A stretch of DNA of 52,426 bases, from the NCBI RefSeq assembly GCF_902859695.1, contig NZ_CADIJL010000041.1:1-52426 (forward strand), read 5' to 3'. The notes below the pieces were generated by a model. It had not been told where the DNA came from. It did no database searches and saw only the letters and a program-made list of their open reading frames with translations. A program made the position numbers and the translations under genes. This DNA comes from Achromobacter ruhlandii (GTDB lineage Bacteria > Pseudomonadota > Gammaproteobacteria > Burkholderiales > Burkholderiaceae_B). Positions 42,989 through 50,660 of the stretch are shown piece by piece (the stretch's first letter is position 1; each line of letters opens with the position of its first letter).

Positions 42989-44527
42989 TCAGTCGATGTC
43001 CGGATGCCGGTCCGCCAACCGCTGTCGCTTCTGCTTCAGCGTCTCCAGCTTCTCTTCCAGTTCCGCGATCTCGGCGTCCACGTCCTGCACGCTTTGCTCG
43101 ATCTGATCATAGGCCTGCTGCAACAGCGCTTTCACCTCGCCCTTGTTCGCGGCGTTCGGGGTATCGCCGCGCAGCGGCCGGTTGGCCGTCTCGGGCATGA
43201 ATACGGCCGTGATCAGGCCCACGACGGCGGCGGCCATCAGGTAGTACGCCGGCATCATCAGGTTGCCGGACTCCTCGACGATCCAGGCGGCAACGGTCGG
43301 CGTCAGGCCGGCAATGATGATGGCCACGTTGAAGGACGCCGCCAGGGCGCTGTAGCGGATACGCGTGGGAAACAGGGCCGGCAGGGTCGCCGCCATCACG
43401 CCGATCATGCAGTTCAGCACGATCGCGATCAGCAGCAGGCCCAGGAAGATGAGTCCGATGTTGTCGCTGCCCAGCAGCAGGAAGGACGGAATGGCCACCA
43501 CCATCAACCCCAGGCAGCCGCTGATGAAGAATGGCTTGCGGCCGATCTTGTCGCTGACGAACCCCACCCCGGGCTGCACGAACAGCATGCCCACCATCAC
43601 CACCACCACGATCAGCACGCCGTGCTGTTCCGGGTAGTGCAGGCTGCCCGACAGATAGGTCGGCATGTAGGTCAGCAACATGTAATAGGTGATGTTGGCC
43701 GTCAGCACCATGCCGATGCAGACCAGGAGTGCCTTGCGGTATTTGGCGAAGATCTCGCGCACCGAGACCTTCGGCCGTTCCTGCACCGCATCACGGTCGT
43801 CCTGCTCCATCTTCTCGAGCTGTTGCGTGAAGGCCGGCGTTTCTTCCGCGGCGTGCCGCAGGTAAAGGCCCAGCAAGCCCAGCGGACCGGCAATGAAGAA
43901 GGGCGCGCGCCAGCCCCAATCCAGGAAGGCCGCTTCCGACATCGCCGCCTGCAGCATCAGCACCATGCCCGCGCCCAGCACGAAGCCCGCGATCGACCCG
44001 AAGTCGAGCCAGCTGCCGAGGAACCCCCGTTGACGATCGGGGGCATACTCGGCGACGAAAATCGCGGCGCCGGTGTATTCGCCGCCCACTGAAAAGCCCT
44101 GTGCCAGCTTGCAGAGCAACAGCAACAGCGGGGCCCACAGGCCGATGGACTCGTAGGACGGAATCAGCCCGATGCAGAACGTGCTGATGGCCATGATGAT
44201 GATGGTCAGCGACAGCACCTTCTGCCGGCCGAACTTGTCGCCCATCACGCCGAAGAACACGCCGCCCAGCGGCCGCACCAGGAACGGCACGGAAAACGTG
44301 CCCAGCGCCGCGATCGTCTGCACGGCCGGCGACGCATCCGGGAAGAACACCTTGCCCAGCGCGAAGGCAACGAAACCGTAGACGCCGAAATCGAACCACT
44401 CCATCGCATTGCCCAGCGCGGCGGCCGTCACCGCCTTCTTGAGCTTGGTGTTGTCGATGACGGTGACATCGCCGCTGCGCCAGGGGCGCACGGTTTCCTG
44501 CGTGGAAGCGTTCGAAGATTCAGCCAT
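42989..44527 (-). CDS. proP: MFS osmoprotectant/proton symporter, ProP-like
   Basis: A 512-residue MFS transporter with 12 helices. The first helix region AALGNAMEWFDFGVYGFVAF and the loop GDKFGRQKVL are typical of the metabolite:H+ symporter family. The C-terminal extension (about 455-505; EVKALLQQAYDQIEQSVQDV, AEIAELEEKLETLKQKRQ) is a coiled coil as in ProP, which senses osmotic strength. It imports proline, betaine and ectoine-like solutes. The coiled coil supports ProP over a generic paralogue. It is monocistronic. Confidence 0.92.
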   Translation of the reverse strand: MAESSNASTQETVRPWRSGDVTVIDNTKLKKAVTAAALGNAMEWFDFGVYGFVAFALGKVFFPDASPAVQTIAALGTFSVPFLVRPLGGVFFGVMGDKFGRQKVLSLTIIIMAISTFCIGLIPSYESIGLWAPLLLLLCKLAQGFSVGGEYTGAAIFVAEYAPDRQRGFLGSWLDFGSIAGFVLGAGMVLMLQAAMSEAAFLDWGWRAPFFIAGPLGLLGLYLRHAAEETPAFTQQLEKMEQDDRDAVQERPKVSVREIFAKYRKALLVCIGMVLTANITYYMLLTYMPTYLSGSLHYPEQHGVLIVVVVMVGMLFVQPGVGFVSDKIGRKPFFISGCLGLMVVAIPSFLLLGSDNIGLIFLGLLLIAIVLNCMIGVMAATLPALFPTRIRYSALAASFNVAIIIAGLTPTVAAWIVEESGNLMMPAYYLMAAAVVGLITAVFMPETANRPLRGDTPNAANKGEVKALLQQAYDQIEQSVQDVDAEIAELEEKLETLKQKRQRLADRHPDID

Positions 44528-44709
44528 GGCAGCACCGCGGATTCAATGTGACCCCGAAATTCTACCGACGCCCGACCGCTATCCACCCATCAAAATGTGA
44601 CTTGTGCATCCAGGTTTGAAGATGGCCGCGCGCATCATGCTGATGCGGTCACTCACCGCGCGGCGCCACGATACCGCGCCGGATCCGATATGAAATGGCG
44701 CAAAAAAAA

Positions 44710-44741
44710 CCTCCCACGCGGCGCGTGAGAGGTTTTTTTTT
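44710..44741 (-). terminator. Bidirectional terminator, original tRNA-Pro terminator
   Basis: Stem CCTCCCACG / CGTGAGAGG (fully paired on the minus strand with one G-U) has T/A tracts of 8-9 on both sides (44702-44709, 44733-44741). It lies 69 bp beyond the tRNA 3-prime end, as expected for the tRNA transcription unit. Confidence 0.85.
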
Positions 44742-44809
44742 GCCGTGAATCCTCCACAGGCCCGCCCATTGCGGGTGGGAATGCGGAGACCGCTGGCTTC
44801 ACTTGAATA

Positions 44810-44854
44810 TGGTCGGGGCGGCGGGATTCGAACTCGCGACCCTCTGCTCCCAAA
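44810..44854 (-). tRNA. tRNA-Pro(TGG) 3-prime fragment, attachment site at island border
   Basis: Read on the minus strand: TTTGGGA anticodon loop (anticodon TGG), 3-prime anticodon stem GCAGAG, T-arm with GTTCGAATC, acceptor strand and encoded CCA (44810-44812). The partner 5-prime anticodon stem (CTCTGC) is absent: beyond 44854 the sequence is unrelated. This is the 45-bp half-gene left by integration; the intact tRNA should be at the other end of the element, right of the window. Confidence 0.88.
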
Positions 44855-44945
44855 TCATTTTTGGTCGCGTTTTTTAGAGTTTGGGGTGGTTTGGGTTAGC
44901 ACGGTTTTTCCATATATTTCAAGCAGATATGCGACATCGAGGATT

Positions 44946-45003
44946 GTCCCGGTTAGTCCCGGTTTGACGGAAGCGGGTTATAAGTGGTCCACTTTTGGTC
45001 CAC
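44946..45003. repeat. Phased short direct repeats beside the attachment site
   Basis: GTCCCGGTT occurs at 44946 and 44956 (10-bp period); TGGTCCAC at 44985 and 44996 (11-bp period). Helical phasing next to att suggests arm-type integrase or excisionase sites. Confidence 0.55.
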
Positions 45004-45030
45004 CCAACTGCGCCCCCTGACGATCTGACA

Positions 45031-46362
45031 ATGGCAACGAACTTATTGACCGACCGAGCCATTTTGGCCGCGAAGCCCAAGGATCGCGAGTATGAGCTTA
45101 CGGACGGCGGCGGCCTCGCGCTTCGCGTCAAGACGAATGGCACGAAGATGTGGGCGGTGCGCTTCACAAGTCCGACAAGCGGCAAGCGCTTGCGCGAGTA
45201 CATTGGCGCCTACCCTGGGCTGCGCCTGGCCGATGCGCGCCAGAAGGCGGCAGAACGAAAGAGACTTGTCGCCCAGGGCATCAGCCCCGACGCGGCCTCT
45301 CTCCTGCTGTCAGAACACGCTACGGCTCCCGCGACAGTTGGCGACCTCTTCGACGTCTGGTTTAAGAAGCACGTATTGCCGCACAGATCGAGCGCTGACG
45401 ACCAAGCTTCCATTAAAAGCCGATTCGAGATCTACGTGCGGCCGAGGGTCGGAGACATAACCCTGGCCCAAGTTCGGCGCGGCCAGTTGATGATGGTGAT
45501 TGACGCTGCGCGCGAGGCCAAGAAACTGCGCACCGCCAACTTGTTGCTCGGCGAACTAGGGCAAATGTTCCGATACGCGGCCGCCCGCGAATGGATGCAA
45601 GGGGACCCAACTGCCGGAATTTCGAGGAAGGATGCCGGTGGGCAAGACAACGAAAGCGACCGAGTACTCGATGACGCCGAACTGTCACTGCTTCGCGACA
45701 CCCTGTCAGCGCCCCCACAATCAAAGTCCCGGTACTACACGGCCAGGCGCCGGGTGCTTCCACTACATACGGAACTCGCAGTGTGGTGGACGCTCGCCAC
45801 ACTGGCGCGAGCCGTCGAGGTCGCCACTATCAAACGGCATGGGGCAGTAAATCGGAAAGCTGCCACCTGGACCATCCCGGCTGAGATTGCGAAAAACAAG
45901 AAGCCCCACGTCGTGCATCTGAGCGATTTTTCGCTGGCGATATGGGACCGCCTCACGCAGCTGCCAAGCGATGGGGAATATGTATTCCAGGGGCGCGACG
46001 GCAACCATCTATCGGAAACCGAAGTGACCCGACGTCTTACCGATCGGCAGACACGGGCCAAGCCGGTCAAGGGCCGCAAGAACAGCACCATACTGGACCT
46101 ACCTGGCGGCCACTGGACGCAGCACGACCTTAGGCGCACGGGGGCCACCATCATGGGAGAACTCGGCATTTCCTCCGACGTCATTGACCTCTGCCTGAAC
46201 CACAAGAAGGCCAAGAAGACCACGCGAACCTACCAACGTCAGACCATGCTTCCCCAGCGGCAAGAAGCGTTTGACGCGTTGGGCGCACATTTGACCCAAT
46301 TGCTCGGTGACCCGCGTCAGTGGCTTCCTCAACATTCCAGCTCCGAAAACGAACCCTCTTAA
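45031..46362 (+). CDS. P4-type tyrosine integrase
   Basis: A 443-residue integrase. The N-terminal DUF4102 arm-binding domain (about 1-90; LTDGGGLALRVKTNGTKMWA, REYIGAYPGLRLADARQKAA) is typical of tRNA-targeting integrases. The catalytic set is Arg260 (ARAVE), His365-x-x-Arg368 (HDLRRTGAT), His391 (LNHK) and Tyr401 (TYQRQ). The start is taken at ATG 45031; a TTG at 44995 is possible. It faces away from the tRNA fragment 177 bp to its left and should mediate integration and excision there. Confidence 0.93.
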   Translation: MATNLLTDRAILAAKPKDREYELTDGGGLALRVKTNGTKMWAVRFTSPTSGKRLREYIGAYPGLRLADARQKAAERKRLVAQGISPDAASLLLSEHATAPATVGDLFDVWFKKHVLPHRSSADDQASIKSRFEIYVRPRVGDITLAQVRRGQLMMVIDAAREAKKLRTANLLLGELGQMFRYAAAREWMQGDPTAGISRKDAGGQDNESDRVLDDAELSLLRDTLSAPPQSKSRYYTARRRVLPLHTELAVWWTLATLARAVEVATIKRHGAVNRKAATWTIPAEIAKNKKPHVVHLSDFSLAIWDRLTQLPSDGEYVFQGRDGNHLSETEVTRRLTDRQTRAKPVKGRKNSTILDLPGGHWTQHDLRRTGATIMGELGISSDVIDLCLNHKKAKKTTRTYQRQTMLPQRQEAFDALGAHLTQLLGDPRQWLPQHSSSENEPS

Positions 46363-46487
46363 AGGTCCAGGAACCATGCGGGGCCAGAGCAACAAAGCAT
46401 TCCGCGATTTCGCTCAAACTGATGTACAAACCCATTTAAATCCCGGGCTGAACACCGGTCGCCGATACTAATTTGATAAGGCAAAAA

Positions 46488-47165
46488 ATGGACCCACGGT
46501 TAATTCAGGCTATAGAACAGCTAGCCGAGAAAATTTCGACACGTACTGATTTCTCGGCATTGTGGCCCGCATCCATATTGACAGTGGTAGCCGCAGGCGT
46601 GGCTGCGTATTGGGGCGCCCGGCTGAAAAAGAAAGGGGAATTAGACGCCCAAAACGCGAATCTGATTGCGATAAAGCAGCAACTTGCTGAGACCACCCGC
46701 ATCACAGAGAGTATCCGTACTCAGGTGGATATGCAGAGCTGGCATCATAAGGAAGTAACAACGCTACGAAGGTTAAAGGCCGAAGCCGCCCTCGAAGCAT
46801 TGAACATCGCCGAGATCAACTTTGCCAATTGGTGGGGGGCAATCACATGCGGTAGAGAAGCCCAGCACCCGTCTAATGAAATTGCTCGCTCGGAAATGTT
46901 GTTGCGCCTATATTTCCCGAGGTTGCGGCAGGAGGCTCTAGCCTATGCAGAGTTTCTTAGGGAAGATACTCGATATGCATATGAAGTGGCGCAGCAATTG
47001 TTGCAAGCCGACACCCCGCAAGAAAGGGAGCCCATTCTTCAAAGGTCTTTAGCCGAGCATCGCTCGCGATATCCCCAACGCATTCGTCTACATGGCAGGC
47101 TGGAGCAGGGTATCGCTCAAGAGATGGCAGAGCTAATTGAATTGCATCCGCCAGGTACGAATTGA
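46488..47165 (+). CDS. Membrane-anchored coiled-coil protein of unknown function
   Basis: A 225-residue protein with one membrane helix (LWPASILTVVAAGVAAYWGA, about 30-50) followed by a long predicted coiled coil (LDAQNANLIAIKQQLAETTR onward) and a helical C-terminus. AAGG precedes the ATG at 46488. GC is clearly lower than neighbours, consistent with recent acquisition. Similar one-helix proteins in prophage accessory sites include exclusion and defence effectors, but there is no motif to prove it. Confidence 0.65.
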   Translation: MDPRLIQAIEQLAEKISTRTDFSALWPASILTVVAAGVAAYWGARLKKKGELDAQNANLIAIKQQLAETTRITESIRTQVDMQSWHHKEVTTLRRLKAEAALEALNIAEINFANWWGAITCGREAQHPSNEIARSEMLLRLYFPRLRQEALAYAEFLREDTRYAYEVAQQLLQADTPQEREPILQRSLAEHRSRYPQRIRLHGRLEQGIAQEMAELIELHPPGTN

Positions 47166-47203
47166 CGGGCATCAGTACACAGGTTCAGAACTTCTGACGA
47201 ATC

Positions 47204-47866
47204 ATGTGCAGCCACTACCAGACCCTGAAGGACGCCGAGCTGCTGCTGAAGAAGTTCGGCGCGCCCAACAAGCCGGCGGGCGGCAAGTACGACATGTGGC
47301 CCGGCTACGACGGCGTCATTGTGCGCAGGCCGCTGGAACATGACGCCGGCGACGAGGCCGTGCCCGAGCGAGAGGCAGTCGTGGGCCGCTGGGGCATGAT
47401 TCCGCCAGGCACGCCGGCGGCCAAGCTCCCCAGCGCAGGTAAAGTGCCCACGTTCAACGCGCGGTCTGAGACGGCACATAAGCTTTGGACGTTTCGGAAT
47501 GCATGGGCGAAGGCCCAGCGCTGCATCATCCCAGCCGACGCGATCTTCGAACCCGACTGGCGGTCTGGCGCCGCAGTGGCCACCCGGTTCACCCGAGCTG
47601 ATGGCGCGCCGCTGGGCATTGCCGGCCTGTGGGATCGCTGGCGCGACGCCGCTGGCCAGGTGCAGGAAAGCTACACCATGCTGACGATCAACGCCGACCA
47701 GGACCCGCTGTTCCGGGACTACCACCAGGCCGGCAAGGAAAAGCGCATGGTCGTCATCCTGCCGGAGGGCGCCTACGGCGACTGGCTCACCGCGCCGGCC
47801 GATGCGACACGGGATTTCTTGGTGCCCTTCCCTGCGGAAAAGCTGGTTGCAACCCCGATGAAATGA
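47204..47866 (+). CDS. SRAP-family (HMCES/YedK-like) abasic-site protein
   Basis: A 220-residue SRAP protein. The mature N-terminal nucleophile Cys2 (MCSHY) is present, as are Asn85 and Arg87 (FNARSET) and Glu116 (IFEPDW), which in YedK form a covalent crosslink with abasic sites in ssDNA. The usual active-site His before R-M-P (YedK His160) is not seen at that place (KEKRMVVIL); His174 lies seven residues earlier. SRAP genes are common in phages and islands, probably for protecting DNA during replication. No LexA box was found upstream. Confidence 0.88.
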   Translation: MCSHYQTLKDAELLLKKFGAPNKPAGGKYDMWPGYDGVIVRRPLEHDAGDEAVPEREAVVGRWGMIPPGTPAAKLPSAGKVPTFNARSETAHKLWTFRNAWAKAQRCIIPADAIFEPDWRSGAAVATRFTRADGAPLGIAGLWDRWRDAAGQVQESYTMLTINADQDPLFRDYHQAGKEKRMVVILPEGAYGDWLTAPADATRDFLVPFPAEKLVATPMK

Positions 47867-47914
47867 CCCCGTTTTCTGCGGATTACACTGTTCATCCAAC
47901 CAGTGTTTTCCGCC

Positions 47915-48208
47915 ATGCCGTTCAAAGCCCCCCTCACCGCCGAGCAACTGCGCGCCATCCGCGAACGCCAGCCCTGGAACCCCGATGTGATCGCCCTGCT
48001 GTGGGAGATCAAGCGCCTGCGCGCGACGCTGCTGCGCCTGCACCAGGTGTCCGGCGACCTGAAGCGGCCCGCCAGCCTGATGGGCGAGATCTACGACGAC
48101 CTGCTGGCCGGCCTGGCCGCCGAGCCCTGTGTGATCGAGCGTGACCGAGATACGGCCGAGCTGCTGGAAGAGCCTCGCAAGCTGCGCAAGGGCATGGCGC
48201 CGCGGTAA
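47915..48208 (+). CDS. Small hypothetical phage-type protein
   Basis: A 97-residue helical, charged protein (AEQLRAIRERQPWNPDVIAL, LWEIKRLRATLLRLHQVSGD). No family is recognised. The ATG at 47915 is chosen; GTG at 47903 is possible. It lies 48 bp after the SRAP gene on the same strand and ends 7 bp from the convergent DUF2335 gene. Confidence 0.65.
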   Translation: MPFKAPLTAEQLRAIRERQPWNPDVIALLWEIKRLRATLLRLHQVSGDLKRPASLMGEIYDDLLAGLAAEPCVIERDRDTAELLEEPRKLRKGMAPR

Positions 48209-48215
48209 TGGCGCG

Positions 48216-48764
48216 CTATGTATCAGTTTTGGTCGGCTTGCCGGCGGCCTTTTCGCCGCGAGTTGGCTCAACCCTTCGACGGATTGCCTGGACCATCCCA
48301 AGGACGGGGAGCGACACTAGGGCGACGGGGATGGCCCAGTACCAGCGAGACGTGACGCCGTAGATCAGGCCAACAATGGCGGTTGCTGCGGCCGCGAGTA
48401 GAGCAATGCACGAAACCACCGCCCCGAGTATCTGGCCGGTCTTATCGCTGGAAAAAACACCATCGATGCGGCGCTGCTCTATGCCAGTCAGGGTTCTGCG
48501 GTGCGCTACGTCTGATTCGAGCTGCTGGCGTTCCATCTCGCGGCGATGAGCCGCCTCGCCTTCCGCCATAGTGATAATACGGTCGGCAGCACCTGGAGAA
48601 AGCTGGTCGTATTGGCGCAGCACCTCGGGATGAGGCAGCGGTCCCTGATGGATTTCCGCCTGCATCATGGTCTGGCGGCGCACCACCTCTGCGCCTTGCT
48701 GTTGCCCAGCTGGCCGCAAAGATGAAGGGGAACTTGGGCGGTGAGACGGCTTACCGCGAGCCAT
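48216..48764 (-). CDS. DUF2335 membrane protein
   Basis: A 182-residue protein of the DUF2335 family: GPLPHPEVLRQYDQLSPGAA, ADRIITMAEGEAAHRREMER, then two C-terminal membrane helices (about 110-160; ILGAVVSCIALLAAAATAIV, WYWAIPVALVSLPVLGMVQA). The N-terminal 35 residues are Ser/Pro-rich. Prophages and toxin-antitoxin-like loci often carry DUF2335 genes; function unknown. It overlaps the small gene upstream by 14 nt, so the two are coupled. Confidence 0.85.
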   Translation of the reverse strand: MARGKPSHRPSSPSSLRPAGQQQGAEVVRRQTMMQAEIHQGPLPHPEVLRQYDQLSPGAADRIITMAEGEAAHRREMERQQLESDVAHRRTLTGIEQRRIDGVFSSDKTGQILGAVVSCIALLAAAATAIVGLIYGVTSRWYWAIPVALVSLPVLGMVQAIRRRVEPTRGEKAAGKPTKTDT

Positions 48765-48972
48765 TGTGACGCGCTATCGAACGGCCAAAGTCGTCGCCGA
48801 TGCGGCGCACGTCGCTACGCAGCGCGTCGTTGGACGAACGCGCCGGGCGATACAGCGGATTGATCTGAGGTTCTTGGACAGTCGGAGCCGAGTAGTTAGA
48901 GAACAGCGCCAGCGGAGCGGCTATGCCGCCCCAAAAACCGCCCCAGAAAGCCTTTCTGCTACGCTTTTTCAT
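48751..48972 (-). CDS. Small Gly-rich membrane-associated protein, partner of DUF2335 gene
   Basis: A 73-residue protein starting MKKRSRKAFWGGFWGGIAAP; the basic head followed by a short Gly-zipper-like hydrophobic segment (FWGGFWGGIAAPLALF) suggests membrane insertion. The C-terminal half is soluble with Arg/Asp. It overlaps the DUF2335 gene by 14 nt. The TTG at 49032 would lie inside the predicted promoter, so the ATG at 48972 is preferred. Confidence 0.6.
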   Translation of the reverse strand: MKKRSRKAFWGGFWGGIAAPLALFSNYSAPTVQEPQINPLYRPARSSNDALRSDVRRIGDDFGRSIARHNGSR

Positions 48973-49032
48973 AGGTGTACCGATGTGTTCCGAGGGATCC
49001 GCATTGCACGAAAACTGCCTCACAACAGGCAA

Positions 49033-49041
49033 AATATAGCA
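49033..49041 (-). promoter_or_regulatory. Extended -10 promoter for the DUF2335 pair
   Basis: Minus strand TGCTATATT (49033-49041), a good extended -10 in an AT-rich 40-bp island, about 60 bp before the small gene's ATG. It would express the pair separately from the late lysis operon. Confidence 0.45.
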
Positions 49042-49091
49042 GATGCTAATATTTTTCGCGCCCCTTCGGTCTTATTTGGGGTCGCACTCAC

Positions 49092-49598
49092 CTACCGCCG
49101 CCACGCTTGGCACGCCTCCAGTTGCGCCGTTAGCCGCTGGATCCCGGCCCTGAGGGCGAAATAATCCGATCGAGCAGCGGGATCAAGTTCGGCGCGGGCT
49201 CCATGATCCACGCCGGCGGCGGCGCTGGCTTCGGGCACTCCACGGCCGGCGGCGGTGCAGGCGGCACGGACGTGCAGCCGCTGGCGCCCAGCATCAACAT
49301 CAGCCCGCAGGCCATCGTCTTGAATCTGCGCATTGCGCATCCCCCCATAGGCGGCCCACTCGGCACGCCCGTTCCGTTCGTTGATTTCCGCGACGTCCGC
49401 ATGGCGCCGCGCCAGAATCTCGCGGGCTTGCCGCTGGCCCTCGGCCACCTCGTCCGCCCGTGCCGCGCGCTGCTCTGCCAGTTGCTCGCCGTAGCGCCAG
49501 CCCTGCACCGTCCATGCCACAACGCCGCCCACGACGGCCGCCGCCGCGTACCCGCGCCAACCCGCGACCAGACCGGCGGCGCGCGCCAGGGCGGTCAC
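49092..49598 (-). CDS. Rz-like inner-membrane spanin
   Basis: A 168-residue type II membrane protein: short basic N-terminus, helix GYAAAAVVGGVVAWTVQGW (about 17-35), then a long coiled coil (EQLAEQRAARADEVAEGQRQ). This is the Rz architecture. The GTG at 49598 overlaps the endolysin stop by 4 nt. The Rz1 gene is embedded in its C-terminal half in another frame. It acts with Rz1 to fuse membranes at the last step of lysis. Confidence 0.85.
   Translation of the reverse strand: MTALARAAGLVAGWRGYAAAAVVGGVVAWTVQGWRYGEQLAEQRAARADEVAEGQRQAREILARRHADVAEINERNGRAEWAAYGGMRNAQIQDDGLRADVDAGRQRLHVRAACTAAGRGVPEASAAAGVDHGARAELDPAARSDYFALRAGIQRLTAQLEACQAWRR
49130..49333 (-). CDS. Rz1-like outer-membrane lipoprotein, embedded in Rz
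   Basis: A 67-residue lipoprotein fully nested in the Rz gene in a different frame. Signal peptide with lipobox GASGC (Cys20); the mature part is Pro-rich (SVPPAPPPAVECPKPAPPPA), as typical for Rz1. It pairs with Rz across the periplasm. The nested layout equals lambda Rz/Rz1. Confidence 0.87.
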   Translation of the reverse strand: MRRFKTMACGLMLMLGASGCTSVPPAPPPAVECPKPAPPPAWIMEPAPNLIPLLDRIISPSGPGSSG

Positions 49599-50086
49599 GG
49601 GCGCACCTCGGCGGCGGCCTGACGGTACAGCTCCGCCCAGGTCTGCGGATGCGGGCGACCGGGCCGCCAGGTGCGCAGGTACAACGCCCACCCCGCGTCC
49701 GCGTCGCCCACGGCCGGCAGCGGCTTCGGATCAGTCCACAGCAGCAGCCGCGCCACGCCGGCGGCCAGGACGTCGTCATATTCGAGCGCGGCATAGATGG
49801 CATCAGGATCGCAGGCCACGCTTCGGGCCTTGCACAGCGCCGCCAGATGGTCCTTGCTGGCCGCGTGCAGGAACACGCCCCAAACGCCGCCGCGGCTGGC
49901 GCGCGTGCCCTTCTCGAACTGCCAGAAGCCGCGGGCCGGGCCGCGGATCTGCTGGCGGTGAGTGAATCGACTTTCCTGCAGGCCGATGGCGAGCAGCGTG
50001 ACGCACGCCGCCGGCGTATCCATGCGCGCCGGCAGCAGCGCCAGCGCGGGCTTAATTGCGGCTGCGATGATCGTCTTCAGATCCAT
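49595..50086 (-). CDS. Endolysin, lysozyme/transglycosylase-like
   Basis: A 163-residue muralytic protein. The lysozyme-like fold is seen in VTLLAIGLQESRFTHRQQIR with the catalytic Glu in QESRF, then GPARGFWQFEKG and LEYDDVLAAGVARLLLWTDP. No signal peptide, so release depends on the holin. It lies 2 bp after the holin gene and overlaps the Rz start. Confidence 0.87.
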   Translation of the reverse strand: MDLKTIIAAAIKPALALLPARMDTPAACVTLLAIGLQESRFTHRQQIRGPARGFWQFEKGTRASRGGVWGVFLHAASKDHLAALCKARSVACDPDAIYAALEYDDVLAAGVARLLLWTDPKPLPAVGDADAGWALYLRTWRPGRPHPQTWAELYRQAAAEVRP

Positions 50087-50088
50087 GG

Positions 50089-50532
50089 TCAGCCCTCCCC
50101 GCCAGGCCGCGCGCCAAGCAACTTCGCCCGCACCTCAGCGATCCATTCCAGAAAGCCCTTTTGCCGCATGCTCGCCATCCAGCGCATATAAGCACCCAGC
50201 ACCCACCACGCCGGCAGACCGGCCAACAGCATGCACGGTCCCAACACGTAGAACAGGGCCAGCAGCCTCTCTTCACCCCCACCGCTTCTGGATGCGACCC
50301 AGTGCGCCGTCTCCATCAACGATGGGCGCCAGGACAAGACCGCAATCGCCAGGATCGGTCCGAAGATGAAGGAACACGAAACGGTGCAAATCGTGCGCTT
50401 GACGAACTCCTGCGGCGACCGCGGCGGCATGATCAGCATGCCCAGAAGCGCCGCGAGCGCAGCGGGAACGCCGAAAGCCAAGGCAATTTTCACGGCCGCC
50501 CAGCCGCCCAATCCTGTGGAACTCGGTTCCAT
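50089..50532 (-). CDS. Holin-like membrane protein
   Basis: A 147-residue protein with about three membrane helices (VKIALAFGVPAALAALLGML; TICTVSCSFIFGPILAIAVL; LLALFYVLGPCMLLAGLPAW) and a basic cytoplasmic tail. Position immediately before the endolysin and the helix count support a class I holin. The ATG at 50532 has GGGAG 4 nt upstream, a strong site. Confidence 0.78.
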   Translation of the reverse strand: MEPSSTGLGGWAAVKIALAFGVPAALAALLGMLIMPPRSPQEFVKRTICTVSCSFIFGPILAIAVLSWRPSLMETAHWVASRSGGGEERLLALFYVLGPCMLLAGLPAWWVLGAYMRWMASMRQKGFLEWIAEVRAKLLGARPGGEG

Positions 50533-50583
50533 AATCTCCCTGCTCCTGTTGACGGTGTGCATGGCTGCCTCTCCCGTTAGGTC

Positions 50584-50607
50584 AAAAAAAAGCCCGCTTG
50601 TGGCGGG
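50584..50607 (-). terminator. Rho-independent terminator ahead of the lysis cassette
   Basis: Minus strand CCCGC / GCGGG stem with a 5-nt loop followed by C and TTTTTTTT (50584-50591). It lies 52 bp before the holin gene and would stop or reduce leftward transcription from the fibre region, so the lysis genes may need readthrough or antitermination. Confidence 0.7.
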
Positions 50608-50660
50608 GGTGGGTACAACAAGAAAAATAGAATTGCGCTACAACCTGGGGCTTTGCCACG

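Noticed and set aside
47166..47203. Possible LexA operator before the SRAP gene
   Set aside because: The only nearby match, ACAGGTTCAG..., does not fit CTGT-N8-ACAG, so SOS control is not claimed.
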